The notes: generated by a model from the letters alone, not told the origin. Shown: positions 33,116-42,510, counted from the first letter of the stretch. The stretch: 64,000 nucleotides of DNA from JAHJQQ01 sp963737555 (GCA_963737555.1 CAVTTB010000005.1:186001-250000), one strand, 5' to 3'. A program made the numbers and translations.

Positions 33116-33334
33116 TCAATAATGCGGCGGCGGTGTCTCTTCATCGCGCGAGGCGATCGGTGATGACATCGAGGCCCTAAGCTGCGCCTCCAGACGGCGC
33201 AGTGATTCTGCCTGTTCCGCCACCAGACGTTCCTGTTGCAGCAATGCGCGCGTCAGCTCATCCATCGCCGCCTCGTGATGGGCAAGACGCGACTCCAGGG
33301 CCTCAAGACGTGTGTGAAAATCTGTGTCGGGCAT
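33116..33334 (-). CDS. slyX: SlyX-like coiled-coil protein
   Basis: 72 residues from ATG 33334: MPDTDFHTRLEALESRLAHH, a long helix with heptad leucines and glutamates, ending PPPHY, the family's characteristic ending. The function of SlyX is unknown. The frame is open upstream but only the last 72 residues fit the family. Confidence 0.85.
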   Translation of the reverse strand: MPDTDFHTRLEALESRLAHHEAAMDELTRALLQQERLVAEQAESLRRLEAQLRASMSSPIASRDEETPPPHY

Positions 33335-33431
33335 ATTCTGTGAGCTTCCATTTGATCGGCGGCAAGACAAAGTCGGCGCAATAGGCGGATAATGCGGTCG
33401 TGAGTCGGAGGAGCCTTCAACGGATCGCCGC

Positions 33432-33968
33432 ATGAGAACCTTAAGCACACTCTGGGTCGTAGTCGTGCTCGCGCAGTTTAGCCTAGTCCTGGCTGGTTGC
33501 GACAACCGCGATGCAACGGTGGAAACCTCACGCGCGGCGCAATCAACGCTGAGCCTGGAGGCCCGGCCCGGCGTCGACGTGTCCCATGATCTGCATCGTG
33601 GCAAAGCCGTTTTCACCGGCAAATGCCTCGCCTGCCATGGCCGGGAACACAGCGGCGCACCCCAGCTTGGCAGCGCCGCCGATTGGGAACCGCGGCTACA
33701 ACAGCCGCTCGACACGTTGATCCAACATGCCATTTACGGACATGGCCTGATGCCACCGAAAGGCGGCTTCAGCCGCGTGTCGGATACCGATGTGGCCGCT
33801 GCCGTGGCCTATGCAGTCAATCGCAGCGAACGCATTGTCGCCTCGCGCAACCGCGAGCGACAGGCGCTCGCCTGCCAGTCTGGGCCAGCCGAGTGCAGCG
33901 CCATCCAGTCGGATGAGGTGCTGGCGCTGCATATGCTCTGGATGCTGGGCAACCCGAATGCCCGGTGA
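33432..33968 (+). CDS. c-type cytochrome lipoprotein
   Basis: A 178-residue exported electron carrier. The signal peptide ends with a lipobox (LVLAGC, Cys23), so it is probably membrane-anchored. The single heme site CLACH is at about residues 65-69, with the likely sixth ligand methionine in GHGLMPPKGGF, as in cytochrome c5-like proteins. A C-terminal extension of about 45 residues contains two more cysteines (ALACQSGPAECSA). Its redox partner is not evident. Confidence 0.85.
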   Translation: MRTLSTLWVVVVLAQFSLVLAGCDNRDATVETSRAAQSTLSLEARPGVDVSHDLHRGKAVFTGKCLACHGREHSGAPQLGSAADWEPRLQQPLDTLIQHAIYGHGLMPPKGGFSRVSDTDVAAAVAYAVNRSERIVASRNRERQALACQSGPAECSAIQSDEVLALHMLWMLGNPNAR

Positions 33969-34096
33969 ACTATCCGTAATAAAGACGAACATCTACAAAT
34001 CAGATTCTCGACTGCCCATACCCTTGACCACTCCAGGGTTGGAGCCGTCCACAACTCCCGTTAGCATGCTGTCCATAAACCCCGTTGGAGATTTCC

Positions 34097-34723
34097 ATGA
34101 GTGACGCTCTAAATTATCTGGTGGCTGCCCGCCCCGAAGCCATCACCCCGTATTTCAAATTTCTCAAAGAGGCCGGCAAGCACCTCGATACCCGCACCCG
34201 CGACCTGATTTCCATCATCACCAAGGTCGACGTACAGACCGAGGGCGGCTTCCGCCAATATCTGACCCGCGCGCTGCGCAACGGCGCCAGCGCCAACGAA
34301 GTCATCGACGCGCTGCTGATGGCCTTTCCGACACTGGGGCTGGCCAAGATCGTCTGGGCGGTGGATATCTTATTGGACATGGACATCCCGGAATTCCGCC
34401 CGGAGAACCTGTTCGCCGAATCCACCTGGCACACCGTCACCGCGATGAGCGAACTGCCCTCCGGCGAGATCAGCTACCGCGATTGCGCCGGCCGCAACCT
34501 GTACATCTACCGCGACGGCGACAACGTGCGCGTTTACGACAGCCGCTGCCCGCATCAAGTCACCAACATCCCGCATCTGGCGCTGGAAGGCACGTCGCTC
34601 ACCTGCCCGAAACATCACTGGAAGTTCGACGTCACCACCGGCGAATGCACCGATGTCGGCAACCGGCCGCTGAACAAGTTCGAGCACAAGATCGAAAACG
34701 GCGTGCTGTTCGTGTATTGGTAA
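34097..34723 (+). CDS. Fusion of carboxymuconolactone decarboxylase-like and Rieske domains
   Basis: 208 residues. Residues about 15-95 are an AhpD/carboxymuconolactone-decarboxylase-like helical domain (HLDTRTRDLISIITKVDVQ, GASANEVIDALLMAFP) but without the CxxC of AhpD peroxidases. Residues about 115-200 are a Rieske 2Fe-2S domain with both ligand pairs, C-P-H in SRCPHQVTNIPH and C-x2-H in LTCPKHHWKFD, followed by TTGEC. ATG 34097 has GGAG seven bases upstream. The combination suggests a redox protein, but no substrate can be read. Confidence 0.8.
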   Translation: MSDALNYLVAARPEAITPYFKFLKEAGKHLDTRTRDLISIITKVDVQTEGGFRQYLTRALRNGASANEVIDALLMAFPTLGLAKIVWAVDILLDMDIPEFRPENLFAESTWHTVTAMSELPSGEISYRDCAGRNLYIYRDGDNVRVYDSRCPHQVTNIPHLALEGTSLTCPKHHWKFDVTTGECTDVGNRPLNKFEHKIENGVLFVYW

Positions 34724-34729
34724 GCTGTA

Positions 34730-34756
34730 CGGGGACAAATTTATGATTTGTCCCCG
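34730..34756. repeat. GGGGACAAAT inverted repeat
   Basis: CGGGGACAAAT, five-base loop, ATTTGTCCCCG: a perfect 11-base stem filling the gap before truC. It may end transcription of the Rieske gene, but lacks a T run. Confidence 0.75.
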
Positions 34757-34762
34757 GTTACC

Positions 34763-35485
34763 ATGCTGAACATTCTCTACCGTGACGAAACGCTCATCGC
34801 CATCGACAAGCCAAGCGGATTGTTGGTACACCGCAGCCTGATCGATAAACATGAAACGCGCTTCGCGATGCAACTGCTGCGCAACCAGATCGGCCAGCGC
34901 GTGTATCCGTTGCACCGTCTCGACAAACCGACTTCGGGCGTGTTGCTGTTCGCGCTCACGGAAGCCGCCGCGCGCGCCATGGGCGCGGTGTTCGAGGACA
35001 ATGCGGTCAGCAAAAAGTATCTTGCCGTCGTGCGCGGCTATACGCCGGAACAGGATTGCATCGACTACCCGCTGCGCGAGGACTTGGATCGCATGACCGA
35101 TGCCCGTGCACAGCAAGACAAACCGGCGCAGCCGGCCGTGACTGACTACGCTCGCCGGGCCACGCTGGAATTGAATATCTCCGATGGCCGCCATCCGACC
35201 AGCCGCTATTCGCTCTTGAATGTCACCCCGCGCACCGGACGTAAACACCAGATACGCCGCCATATGAAACACATCTTCCATCCGATTATCGGCGACACGA
35301 CGCACGGCGATGGCCGCCATAACCGCATCTTCCGCGAGCATCTGCACTGCCAGCGGCTACTGCTGTGTGCGCAGGAGCTCTCATTCACACACCCCGACAC
35401 GCACGTGCAGATAACTATTCGCGCGCCGTTGGATGCCGAGTTTCAACGTATCGTCGATACCTTCGGCAACACGCAACCGCATTAG
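34763..35485 (+). CDS. truC: tRNA pseudouridine synthase C
   Basis: RsuA/RluA-type pseudouridine synthase, 240 residues. The catalytic block is VYPLHRLDKPTSGVLLFAL with the nucleophilic Asp of HRLD. The start LNILYRDETLIAIDKPSGLL and the block TGRKHQIRRHMKHIFHPIIG match TruC, which acts on uridine 65 of tRNA-Ile and tRNA-Asp. ATG 34763 is chosen; the TTG further up lies in the repeat. Confidence 0.88.
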   Translation: MLNILYRDETLIAIDKPSGLLVHRSLIDKHETRFAMQLLRNQIGQRVYPLHRLDKPTSGVLLFALTEAAARAMGAVFEDNAVSKKYLAVVRGYTPEQDCIDYPLREDLDRMTDARAQQDKPAQPAVTDYARRATLELNISDGRHPTSRYSLLNVTPRTGRKHQIRRHMKHIFHPIIGDTTHGDGRHNRIFREHLHCQRLLLCAQELSFTHPDTHVQITIRAPLDAEFQRIVDTFGNTQPH

Positions 35486-35529
35486 CGACGGACATATTCA
35501 GCGCGCAGCGCCCGTCACAGGAGGACCCT

Positions 35530-35877
35530 ATGACCACACCCCGCAATTCCCGCCGCGACCCCAACAAGGCATTGGAACGACGCGTTCAAAGCGTGTTGAC
35601 GACCATTTACGATCCGGCCACGCCGCACATCGACTTGTTCAATATGGGCATGGTCTATCGCGTCGCCATCGAGGATGGCAGCAAGGTACGCATCGATCTG
35701 GCCTTCTCCAGCCCCGGCCACCCGGGCAATCTGCTGTTACCCAAGCAAGTGGCCGACGCCATCCGCGAGTTGGACGGCGTGAGCGAATGCAAGGTAAAGA
35801 TCGTCAACGACCCGCCCTGGACACTGGATCGCATCTCCGACCATGCCCGAGTGAATATGACGGTGGTGGGAAGTTGA
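35530..35877 (+). CDS. DUF59/MIP18-family protein
   Basis: A 115-residue protein of the DUF59 family, with DLFNMGMVYRVAIEDGSKVR and the loop SSPGHPGNLLLPKQV followed by CKVKIVNDPPWTLDRISDHA. Family members (SufT, PaaD and others) help assemble iron-sulfur clusters or metal-dependent oxygenases. The usual T-x-P-x-C-P is changed here (SSPGHPG, no cysteine). AGGAGG precedes ATG 35530. Confidence 0.75.
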   Translation: MTTPRNSRRDPNKALERRVQSVLTTIYDPATPHIDLFNMGMVYRVAIEDGSKVRIDLAFSSPGHPGNLLLPKQVADAIRELDGVSECKVKIVNDPPWTLDRISDHARVNMTVVGS

Positions 35878-36035
35878 GCACGCCATATTCCGTGACGTAA
35901 AAAAATTATTTGCCGCCACACTCGACGATTACAAAAATCAAGGCCTGTTCGAATCCAGCGACTTTGCTAGACTCCACCAACCCAGCCCCAGACGCGGCCT
36001 TACTAGCCCGCATCAGACATAAACCGAGTAGCCCA

Positions 36036-38360
36036 ATGACCGATCTGATCCACCGCATTGCCCAGGAATTATCCGTTCTCCCACAACAGGTACACGCCGC
36101 CGTTACGTTGCTCGATGAAGGCGCCACCGTGCCGTTCATCGCCCGCTACCGCAAAGAAGTCACCAGCGGTCTGGACGACACGCAATTGCGCAATCTCGAA
36201 GAACGTCTGGGCTATTTGCGCGAATTGGAAGAACGGCGCATCAGCGTACTCAAAAGCATCGACGAACAGGGCAAGCTGACACCGGAGCTGAATGCAGCCA
36301 TCCTCGCGGCCGACACCAAAACCCGCTTGGAAGATCTGTACGCGCCGTATAAACAAAAACGTCGCACCAAGGCGCAGATTGCGCGCGAAGCGGGTATCGA
36401 GCCGTTACTCGATGCACTGCTGGCCGACCCGACACTTGATCCCACTATCAGCGCGGCCGACTATCTCAACGTCGAGGCCGGCTTTGCCGATGCCGCCGCC
36501 ACACTCGAAGGCGCGCGACAGATCTTTATGGAACGCGTCGCCGAAGACGCCGACCTGGTCGGTGAATTGCGCACGCAAGCCTGGGACACCGGACTGATGC
36601 TCTCCACGCTCGTCGAAGGCCAAGCACAGGCGGGCGCGAAATTCAGTGACTACTTTGATTTCTCCGAGGCCTTGCACAAGATCCCCTCGCACCGCGCGCT
36701 GGCGATGTTTCGCGGCCGCACGGAAGGCGCGCTGCGCTTAAAGCTCTGCGTACCGGGCCAAGATGATCTGGAGGCCGGCAATACTGCCGGTCGCTGCGAA
36801 GCACGCATTGCCGGACGCTACGGCATCAAAGATCAAGGCCGCGCGGCGGATACCTGGCTGGTCACCTCGGCGCGCTGGGCCTGGCGCGTGAAGCTGCATA
36901 TGCAATTGGAAAGCGAGTTGTTCATGCGCCTGCGCGAGTCCGCCGAAGAAGAGGCGATCCGCGTGTTCGGCGAAAACCTGCGCGATTTATTATTGGCCGC
37001 ACCGGCCGGGCCGCGCACCACCCTGGGTCTCGATCCCGGTCTGCGCACCGGCGTGAAAGTCGTCGTCGTCAACAGCACCGGCGCGTTTGTCGAACACACG
37101 ACCATTTATCCGCACGAACCGAAGAAGCAATGGGACGCATCGATTGCGGTGCTTGCCGCGCTGATCGCCAAACACAAGGTCGAACTCATCAGCATCGGCA
37201 ACGGCACCGCCTCGCGCGAGACCGACCGCCTGGTAAAAGATATCGCCAAGCGCCATCCGGATTTGCATATCACCAGCTTGGTGGTGAGCGAGGCGGGCGC
37301 CTCGGTGTATTCGGCCTCGGAATTCGCCGCGCGCGAATTTCCCGATCTCGACGTCACGCTGCGCGGCGCGGTCTCGATTGCGCGCCGCCTGCAAGACCCG
37401 CTCGCCGAATTGGTGAAGATCGAACCCAAGGCCATCGGTGTCGGCCAGTATCAGCACGACCTCAATCAGGCGCGGCTGGCGCGCAAACTCGATTCGGTCG
37501 TGGAAGACTGCGTGAACGCCGTCGGCGTCGATGTGAACACCGCATCGATTCCGCTGCTGGCGCGGGTCGCCGGACTCTCGGAGACACTGGCGCGCAACAT
37601 CGTCGCGCACCGTGATGAACAGGGTCCGTTCAACAATCGCAAACAGTTGTTGGAGGTTGCGCGTTTAGGCCCGAAGGCGTTCGAGCAAGCCGCCGGCTTC
37701 CTGCGCATCATGAACGGCGCGAATCCGCTCGATGCCTCCGCCGTGCATCCCGAGGCGTATCCGGTGGTCGAACGTATCCTCGCCCAATCCAAGCGTGACA
37801 TCCGCGATCTGCTCGGCAATGGCGCGTTCCTCAAGACACTCGCCGCCAACGACTACATCGACGAGCGCTTCGGCGAACCGACCGTGCGCGACATCATCGG
37901 CGAGCTGGACAAACCCGGCCGCGATCCGCGCCCCGAGTTCAAGACCGCCACCTTCAAAGACGGCGTAGAGAAAATCGCCGACCTCAAACCCGGCATGATC
38001 CTCGAAGGCGTCGTCACCAACGTCGCCAACTTCGGCGCGTTCGTCGATATCGGCGTGCATCAGGATGGCTTGGTACATATCTCGGTACTGGCGGACAAAT
38101 TCGTCAAAGACCCGCGCGACGTGGTCAAGGCCGGCGATGTGGTGAAGGTTAAGGTGGTGGAAATCGATCCGGTGCGTAAGCGCATCAGCCTGACCATGCG
38201 CCTGACCGACGCGGCCGCCGCACCTAAATCACCGCGCGAGTCATCTGATCGCAACCGCCCGGCGCAAGCCAGATCGGATAGAACCCGCGACAAGCCGCGC
38301 GCCGAGGCGCCCAAACCCAGCGGCGCAATGGCCGATGCGTTTGCGCGACTGAAGCGCTAA
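36036..38360 (+). CDS. tex: Tex-family RNA-binding S1 protein
   Basis: 774 residues, the normal size. Order: helical N-terminal region (LLDEGATVPFIARYRKEVTS), the YqgF-like nuclease-fold domain (TLGLDPGLRTGVKVVVV, ISIGNGTASRETD), helix-hairpin-helix repeats (VGVDVNTASIPLLARVAGLS) and a C-terminal S1 RNA-binding domain (GMILEGVVTNVANFGAFVDI), then a basic Ser/Arg/Pro tail. Tex is a conserved transcription-associated RNA-binding protein. ATG 36036 is used because the family starts about here (TDLIHRIAQELSVLPQQV). Confidence 0.96.
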   Translation: MTDLIHRIAQELSVLPQQVHAAVTLLDEGATVPFIARYRKEVTSGLDDTQLRNLEERLGYLRELEERRISVLKSIDEQGKLTPELNAAILAADTKTRLEDLYAPYKQKRRTKAQIAREAGIEPLLDALLADPTLDPTISAADYLNVEAGFADAAATLEGARQIFMERVAEDADLVGELRTQAWDTGLMLSTLVEGQAQAGAKFSDYFDFSEALHKIPSHRALAMFRGRTEGALRLKLCVPGQDDLEAGNTAGRCEARIAGRYGIKDQGRAADTWLVTSARWAWRVKLHMQLESELFMRLRESAEEEAIRVFGENLRDLLLAAPAGPRTTLGLDPGLRTGVKVVVVNSTGAFVEHTTIYPHEPKKQWDASIAVLAALIAKHKVELISIGNGTASRETDRLVKDIAKRHPDLHITSLVVSEAGASVYSASEFAAREFPDLDVTLRGAVSIARRLQDPLAELVKIEPKAIGVGQYQHDLNQARLARKLDSVVEDCVNAVGVDVNTASIPLLARVAGLSETLARNIVAHRDEQGPFNNRKQLLEVARLGPKAFEQAAGFLRIMNGANPLDASAVHPEAYPVVERILAQSKRDIRDLLGNGAFLKTLAANDYIDERFGEPTVRDIIGELDKPGRDPRPEFKTATFKDGVEKIADLKPGMILEGVVTNVANFGAFVDIGVHQDGLVHISVLADKFVKDPRDVVKAGDVVKVKVVEIDPVRKRISLTMRLTDAAAAPKSPRESSDRNRPAQARSDRTRDKPRAEAPKPSGAMADAFARLKR

Positions 38361-38426
38361 CGGTGTTCTGATCGCCGCGAAGGATTGCGGCATCTGGAAT
38401 TACTCGCCTGGGTTACGCGCCTGGAA

Positions 38427-39167
38427 TTACGCGCCGGGTTTATCGCGGACATAAATCGTTTTGGGTTTGCCTTCGCCGGCCGAGCGTTCTTCGACATCGA
38501 AAAGCTTGATCGCATTAATCAGCCCGCTAAGCTTTGCATAGCCATAGTTCCGAGGATCGAATTCAGGCGATTGCTTGGCGATCTTGCTGCCAACCGGACT
38601 GAGCTTCGCCCAACCGGTTTCATCCGATGATGCTTCCACGGCATTCCTGAGCAGGCTGACGAGACGGGTGTCCTGCCTCAGTTCGTTGGTGGATTTCCTG
38701 ACGATCGCGGCGCTCTCGTCGAGCTTCGCGCGCAGCACCTCCGTGAAGATGAACTTGTCGCAGGCAGACACAAAGGCGAGGGCGTCTTCTTTCTCGCCGA
38801 ATCCATACACGAGCAGCCCCGATTCGCGTATCCGCGAGGCGAGCTTTGTGAAATCACTGTCGCTGGAGACGATGCAGAAGCCATCGAACTTCTCGGTGTA
38901 CAGCAGATCCATGGCATCGATGATCATGGCGCTGTCCGTGGCGTTCTTGCCCTGCGTATAGGCGAACTGCTGCATGGGTTGAATCGAGTGCTGCAACAAC
39001 ACCTCTTTCCAACCCTTCAGGCTCGGCGCCGTCCAGTCTCCGTAGATCCTTTTGACATTGGCGGTTCCATAATTCGCGATCTCAGCCAGCAGGCCATCAA
39101 CGATACCCGGCTGGGCATTATCGGCGTCGATGAGGACGGCAAGTTTGTCAGTCTTTTCCATGGCCAC
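38427..39167 (-). CDS. NYN-domain (LabA/DUF88-type) RNase-like protein with LOTUS-like C terminus
   Basis: 246 residues. The N-terminal PIN-like NYN domain shows its acidic metal-binding residues in LAVLIDADNAQ, KNATDSAMIIDAMDLL and IVSSDSDFTKLAS. The C-terminal 80 residues (WAKLSPVGSKIAKQSPEFDP, NYGYAKLSGLINAIKLFDVE) fit an OST-HTH/LOTUS RNA-binding domain. Such proteins are thought to cut or bind RNA. GTG 39167 has GGGAG seven bases upstream; ATG 39161 is the alternative. Convergent with tex. Confidence 0.85.
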   Translation of the reverse strand: MAMEKTDKLAVLIDADNAQPGIVDGLLAEIANYGTANVKRIYGDWTAPSLKGWKEVLLQHSIQPMQQFAYTQGKNATDSAMIIDAMDLLYTEKFDGFCIVSSDSDFTKLASRIRESGLLVYGFGEKEDALAFVSACDKFIFTEVLRAKLDESAAIVRKSTNELRQDTRLVSLLRNAVEASSDETGWAKLSPVGSKIAKQSPEFDPRNYGYAKLSGLINAIKLFDVEERSAGEGKPKTIYVRDKPGA

Positions 39168-39215
39168 GGTCGATCTCCCAGAGTGGTGTTAATAAGCAGG
39201 GTTCAGAGTCGCGCC

Positions 39216-40241
39216 CTACACAGGTTCACGATAGGCGCGCACCATCGCCGGCAATACATCTTCGAGGCGCTGTTGCGGTTTGAATCCCAACGCAGCCTCC
39301 GCGCACACGGAACGATAACAGGCGGAATCGAGCAGACGCGCGGCGAGTGTGCTGTTGAAGGGCAACGAACGGCGCAATACGGTTTCACCGAGATCGCCGA
39401 CACGACCCAGACCGCGCAGCACGCTGGCGGGCAGTGACCAAGCTGGAATCGGTTTGCCGAGCGCGGTCGCCATGGCGGTATAGATACGCCGCGTCGAATA
39501 GGCCTCGCCATCGTCCAGAATGCACACTTGGCCCGCCGCCTCGGGTCGCGCGGCGGCGGCCAGCAGTGCCGCCACGACATCCTGCACGCTCACCATGGAG
39601 CGGATGTTGTGCGTCTCGGCTACCGGCGGGAAGCGCCGGTGATCGATGGCGCGCAGCATCGCGGCGAGGTTGCCCTTCACGCCCGGCCCGTACACCAGCG
39701 CCGGTCGCAACACGCTGATTTCCACGCCGGTGCGCGCGCCCTGCTCGAATAACCAATCTTCAGTCTCGCGCTTGATGAGACCGTAAGGATCAACGGGCAT
39801 CCGCGCACTGTGTTCATTCAGACAGGCGTGCGCATCCTCGCCACCGGCCTTGACGCTGCTGACGAAAACGAAGCGGCGCACACCGGCTGTGGCCGCGCTG
39901 CGAAACAGATTTTGCGTACCTTCACGCCGCGGCCGCGCAGCGAAACAGTTTTGCGTGCCTTCGAGATTGATGCGCCGGTGGCGTTCGATCTCGGCGGGGA
40001 TCGGCTTGGAGGTGGCATGCGCATAACCGGCCAGATGGATGACACAGTCCATACCGCGCACCAGCGCGGACAGCGCCGCCGGATCATCAAGATCGCCTGT
40101 CACGACAGCAATAGACGGCGCGGGTTGCGCCGCGGACGGCGCGCGCGACAGCAGGCGCGCCGACCCGCCCTGTTCAATCAGGGCAGAGACCAAAGCCGAA
40201 CCGATGAAGCCTGTACCACCCGTTACCGCGATTTTGTGCAC
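39216..40241 (-). CDS. NAD-dependent epimerase/dehydratase family protein (extended SDR)
   Basis: 341 residues. NAD-binding motif VTGGTGFIGSALV at the N terminus, catalytic serine in FVFVSSVKAGG and the Y-x3-K pair in DPYGLIKRETE. Similar to UDP-glucose 4-epimerase-like proteins of envelope sugar pathways; the substrate is not clear. Unusual: an imperfect 39-base in-frame duplication (plus-strand copies at 39901-39923 and 39941-39962) makes the protein read EGTQNCFAARPRREGTQNLF instead of one EGTQNLF. Confidence 0.82.
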   Translation of the reverse strand: MHKIAVTGGTGFIGSALVSALIEQGGSARLLSRAPSAAQPAPSIAVVTGDLDDPAALSALVRGMDCVIHLAGYAHATSKPIPAEIERHRRINLEGTQNCFAARPRREGTQNLFRSAATAGVRRFVFVSSVKAGGEDAHACLNEHSARMPVDPYGLIKRETEDWLFEQGARTGVEISVLRPALVYGPGVKGNLAAMLRAIDHRRFPPVAETHNIRSMVSVQDVVAALLAAAARPEAAGQVCILDDGEAYSTRRIYTAMATALGKPIPAWSLPASVLRGLGRVGDLGETVLRRSLPFNSTLAARLLDSACYRSVCAEAALGFKPQQRLEDVLPAMVRAYREPV

Positions 40242-40437
40242 GCTATACAGCCTCTCTCGCGCTCACCGCCGGACACAATGTCGTAACAGACTGGCCAAAA
40301 GTCTATCTGACGCGGCTGTAGCGACTGGAAGGTCGGCAGCTTAACGCATTATTCCGCACATGAGACCCATCCGAGTGGACCATCCGGGCGAGCCATCCCT
40401 AGCCTACCAACGGGCTATCGCTTATAGTCACGCCCCT

Positions 40438-41427
40438 ATGACGACCCCCGTCCTGATCTGCGACGATTCCAGCTTCGCCCAAAAACAAATGGCGCGCGCC
40501 CTGCCGCGCGACTGGGACGTCACGCTCAGTTTCGCCGCCAATGGCGCCGAGGGTCTCGATGCCCTGCGCGCCGGCAAGGGCGATATCCTGTTTCTGGACC
40601 TCAACATGCCGGTGATGGATGGCTATGAGGTGCTGGAGACGATCCGCCGTGAAGATCTCAACACGATGGTGATCGTCATCTCCGGCGATGTGCAGCCCGA
40701 GGCGCGCGCCCGGGTGCTCAAGCTCGGCGCGATGGATTTCATCAAGAAGCCCGTCGACGAAGCGACCATCAGCGCGCTCCTGGATCACTTCGGCATCCGC
40801 GGCGCGCCCGGCAAACTCCGCGCCGACGACAATATCCAGGTCGATGATCTGGACCGTTATCAGGAAATCGCCAACGTCGCCATGGGCCGCGCCGGCGATC
40901 TGCTCGCGCGCCTGCTCGGCGCCTTCGTCAAGCTGCCGGTGCCGCGCGTCAACATGATCGAAGGCAGCGACCTGAAAGCGGCGTTGCAAGCCATCGAGGC
41001 CAGCGAGACTGTTTCGGCGGTCTGTCAGGGCTTCATCGGTGCCGGTATCGCCGGAGAGGCCTTGCTGACCTTCACCGAATCGAGTTTCACCGACATCGCC
41101 ACGCTGATGCGTCACGAAGGTGAGATCGACGACGTTGTACAGATGGAGCTATTGATGGATATCTCCAGCATTCTCATCGGCGCCTGTCTCAAGGGTATCG
41201 CCGATCAGCTGGATATCAACTTCAGCCAGGGCCATCCGGTGGTGCTCGGCCGACACATCAATATCAACGAATTGCTCGAACACAACGCCTCGCGCTGGAA
41301 CCGTACGCTGGCCATCGAGATCGGCTACCGGATCGAAAACCGCAATATCAATTGCGACATGATGCTGCTGTTCAGCGAAGACTCGCTGGACGTATTGCAC
41401 GACCGCGCCTCATTCCTCGATTTCTGA
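40438..41427 (+). CDS. Response regulator with CheX/CheC-like C-terminal domain
   Basis: 329 residues. A CheY-like receiver domain comes first (ICDDSSFAQKQMARALP; phospho-acceptor Asp in ILFLDLNMPVMDGYE; Thr/Ser switch in VIVISGD; Lys in FIKKPVDEA). Residues about 140-329 resemble the CheC/CheX/FliY phosphatase fold. The helix MDISSILIGACLKG sits where these phosphatases have their Glu and Asn, but the Asn position is Ser, so phosphatase activity is doubtful. It is 6 bases upstream of a diguanylate cyclase, so it probably controls or is controlled by that protein. Confidence 0.85.
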   Translation: MTTPVLICDDSSFAQKQMARALPRDWDVTLSFAANGAEGLDALRAGKGDILFLDLNMPVMDGYEVLETIRREDLNTMVIVISGDVQPEARARVLKLGAMDFIKKPVDEATISALLDHFGIRGAPGKLRADDNIQVDDLDRYQEIANVAMGRAGDLLARLLGAFVKLPVPRVNMIEGSDLKAALQAIEASETVSAVCQGFIGAGIAGEALLTFTESSFTDIATLMRHEGEIDDVVQMELLMDISSILIGACLKGIADQLDINFSQGHPVVLGRHININELLEHNASRWNRTLAIEIGYRIENRNINCDMMLLFSEDSLDVLHDRASFLDF

Positions 41428-41433
41428 ACGCCT

Positions 41434-42405
41434 ATGTCTAACGCCCACAGCGATATCAATGCATTCCACTGGTTGATGGACATGGTCCAGACCGTCGACG
41501 TGGGGCTGATAGTCCTGGATCGCGATTACCGGGTGCATCTGTGGAACGGCTTCATGGAAAACCACAGCGGCCAGTCCGGCGCCTACGTCATCGGCAACAA
41601 CCTGTTCGAGCTGTTTCCCGATCTGCCCGAAGGCTGGTTCCGGCGCAAGGCCGAGTCGGTGTTTGTGCTGGAAAGCCGCGCCTTCACCACCTGGGAACAG
41701 CGCCCGTATCTGCTGCGTTTCAAGAATTACCGCCCGATTACCGGTACCGCGGAATTCATGTACCAGAACATCACGCTGATTCCGTTGGTCTCGACCGATG
41801 GCAAGATCGACCATATCGGCGTGATTCTCTACGATGTCACCAGTATCGCCATCAGCAAGCTCGCCCTCGAAGCGGCGAACCTCGGCTTGGCGCGGCTGTC
41901 GCGTACCGATCGCCTCACCGAGCTGAACAACCGTGGCTATTGGGAAGAATGTCTGATCACGGAGTTCGCGCGTTATCAGCGCACCAAACATCCCAGCACG
42001 TTGATCATGTTCGATATCGACCACTTCAAGAAGGTCAACGACACCTACGGTCATCAGGCTGGCGACGAAGTGATCCGCGTGACCTCGCGGACCTTGCGCA
42101 GCAGTATCCGCACTACCGATATCGCCGGACGTTATGGTGGCGAAGAATTCGGCGTGATCCTGGTCGACACCAACGCGGAACAAGGGCAGTTTCTGGCCGA
42201 GCGCATCCGCAAAAAAATCGAGGCGCTGACCGTCACGTTTGAACAAGTCGAGATTCGCTTCACCATCAGCCTCGGCATCGCTCAGGCCAACGACGACATG
42301 ACCGACCACGCCCAATGGCTGCAGAACTCCGACCTGGCGCTCTACCAGGCCAAGCACGGCGGGCGTAATCAGTCCGTGGTGTTCGAGCCGGAAGCCGCCA
42401 AATAG
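41434..42405 (+). CDS. PAS-GGDEF diguanylate cyclase
   Basis: 323 residues. An N-terminal PAS-like sensor (VGLIVLDRDYRVHLWNGFME, about residues 20-140) and a GGDEF domain with an intact active site RYGGEEFGVIL and the start SRTDRLTELNNRGYWEE. It should make cyclic di-GMP. No RxxD product-inhibition site is obvious immediately before GGEEF. In an operon with the response regulator upstream; a truncated copy follows downstream. Confidence 0.92.
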   Translation: MSNAHSDINAFHWLMDMVQTVDVGLIVLDRDYRVHLWNGFMENHSGQSGAYVIGNNLFELFPDLPEGWFRRKAESVFVLESRAFTTWEQRPYLLRFKNYRPITGTAEFMYQNITLIPLVSTDGKIDHIGVILYDVTSIAISKLALEAANLGLARLSRTDRLTELNNRGYWEECLITEFARYQRTKHPSTLIMFDIDHFKKVNDTYGHQAGDEVIRVTSRTLRSSIRTTDIAGRYGGEEFGVILVDTNAEQGQFLAERIRKKIEALTVTFEQVEIRFTISLGIAQANDDMTDHAQWLQNSDLALYQAKHGGRNQSVVFEPEAAK

Positions 42406-42428
42406 CGCCCCGACGAGAGCTGATAATC

Positions 42429-42510
42429 CGTCATTGCGAGCGCAGGAAGCAATTCCCAACAGTTACAGCAGACTGGAGATTGCCGCGTCGCATGCGCTCC
42501 TGCAATGACG
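42429..42510. repeat. Dispersed CATTGCGAG inverted repeat, copy 2
   Basis: Starts CGTCATTGCGAGCGCAGG and ends GCGCTCCTGCAATGACG; the inner part TGGAGATTGCCGCGTCGC is shared with the copy in the priA-argS gap. It sits exactly at the junction between the complete cyclase gene and its truncated copy. Confidence 0.8.
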
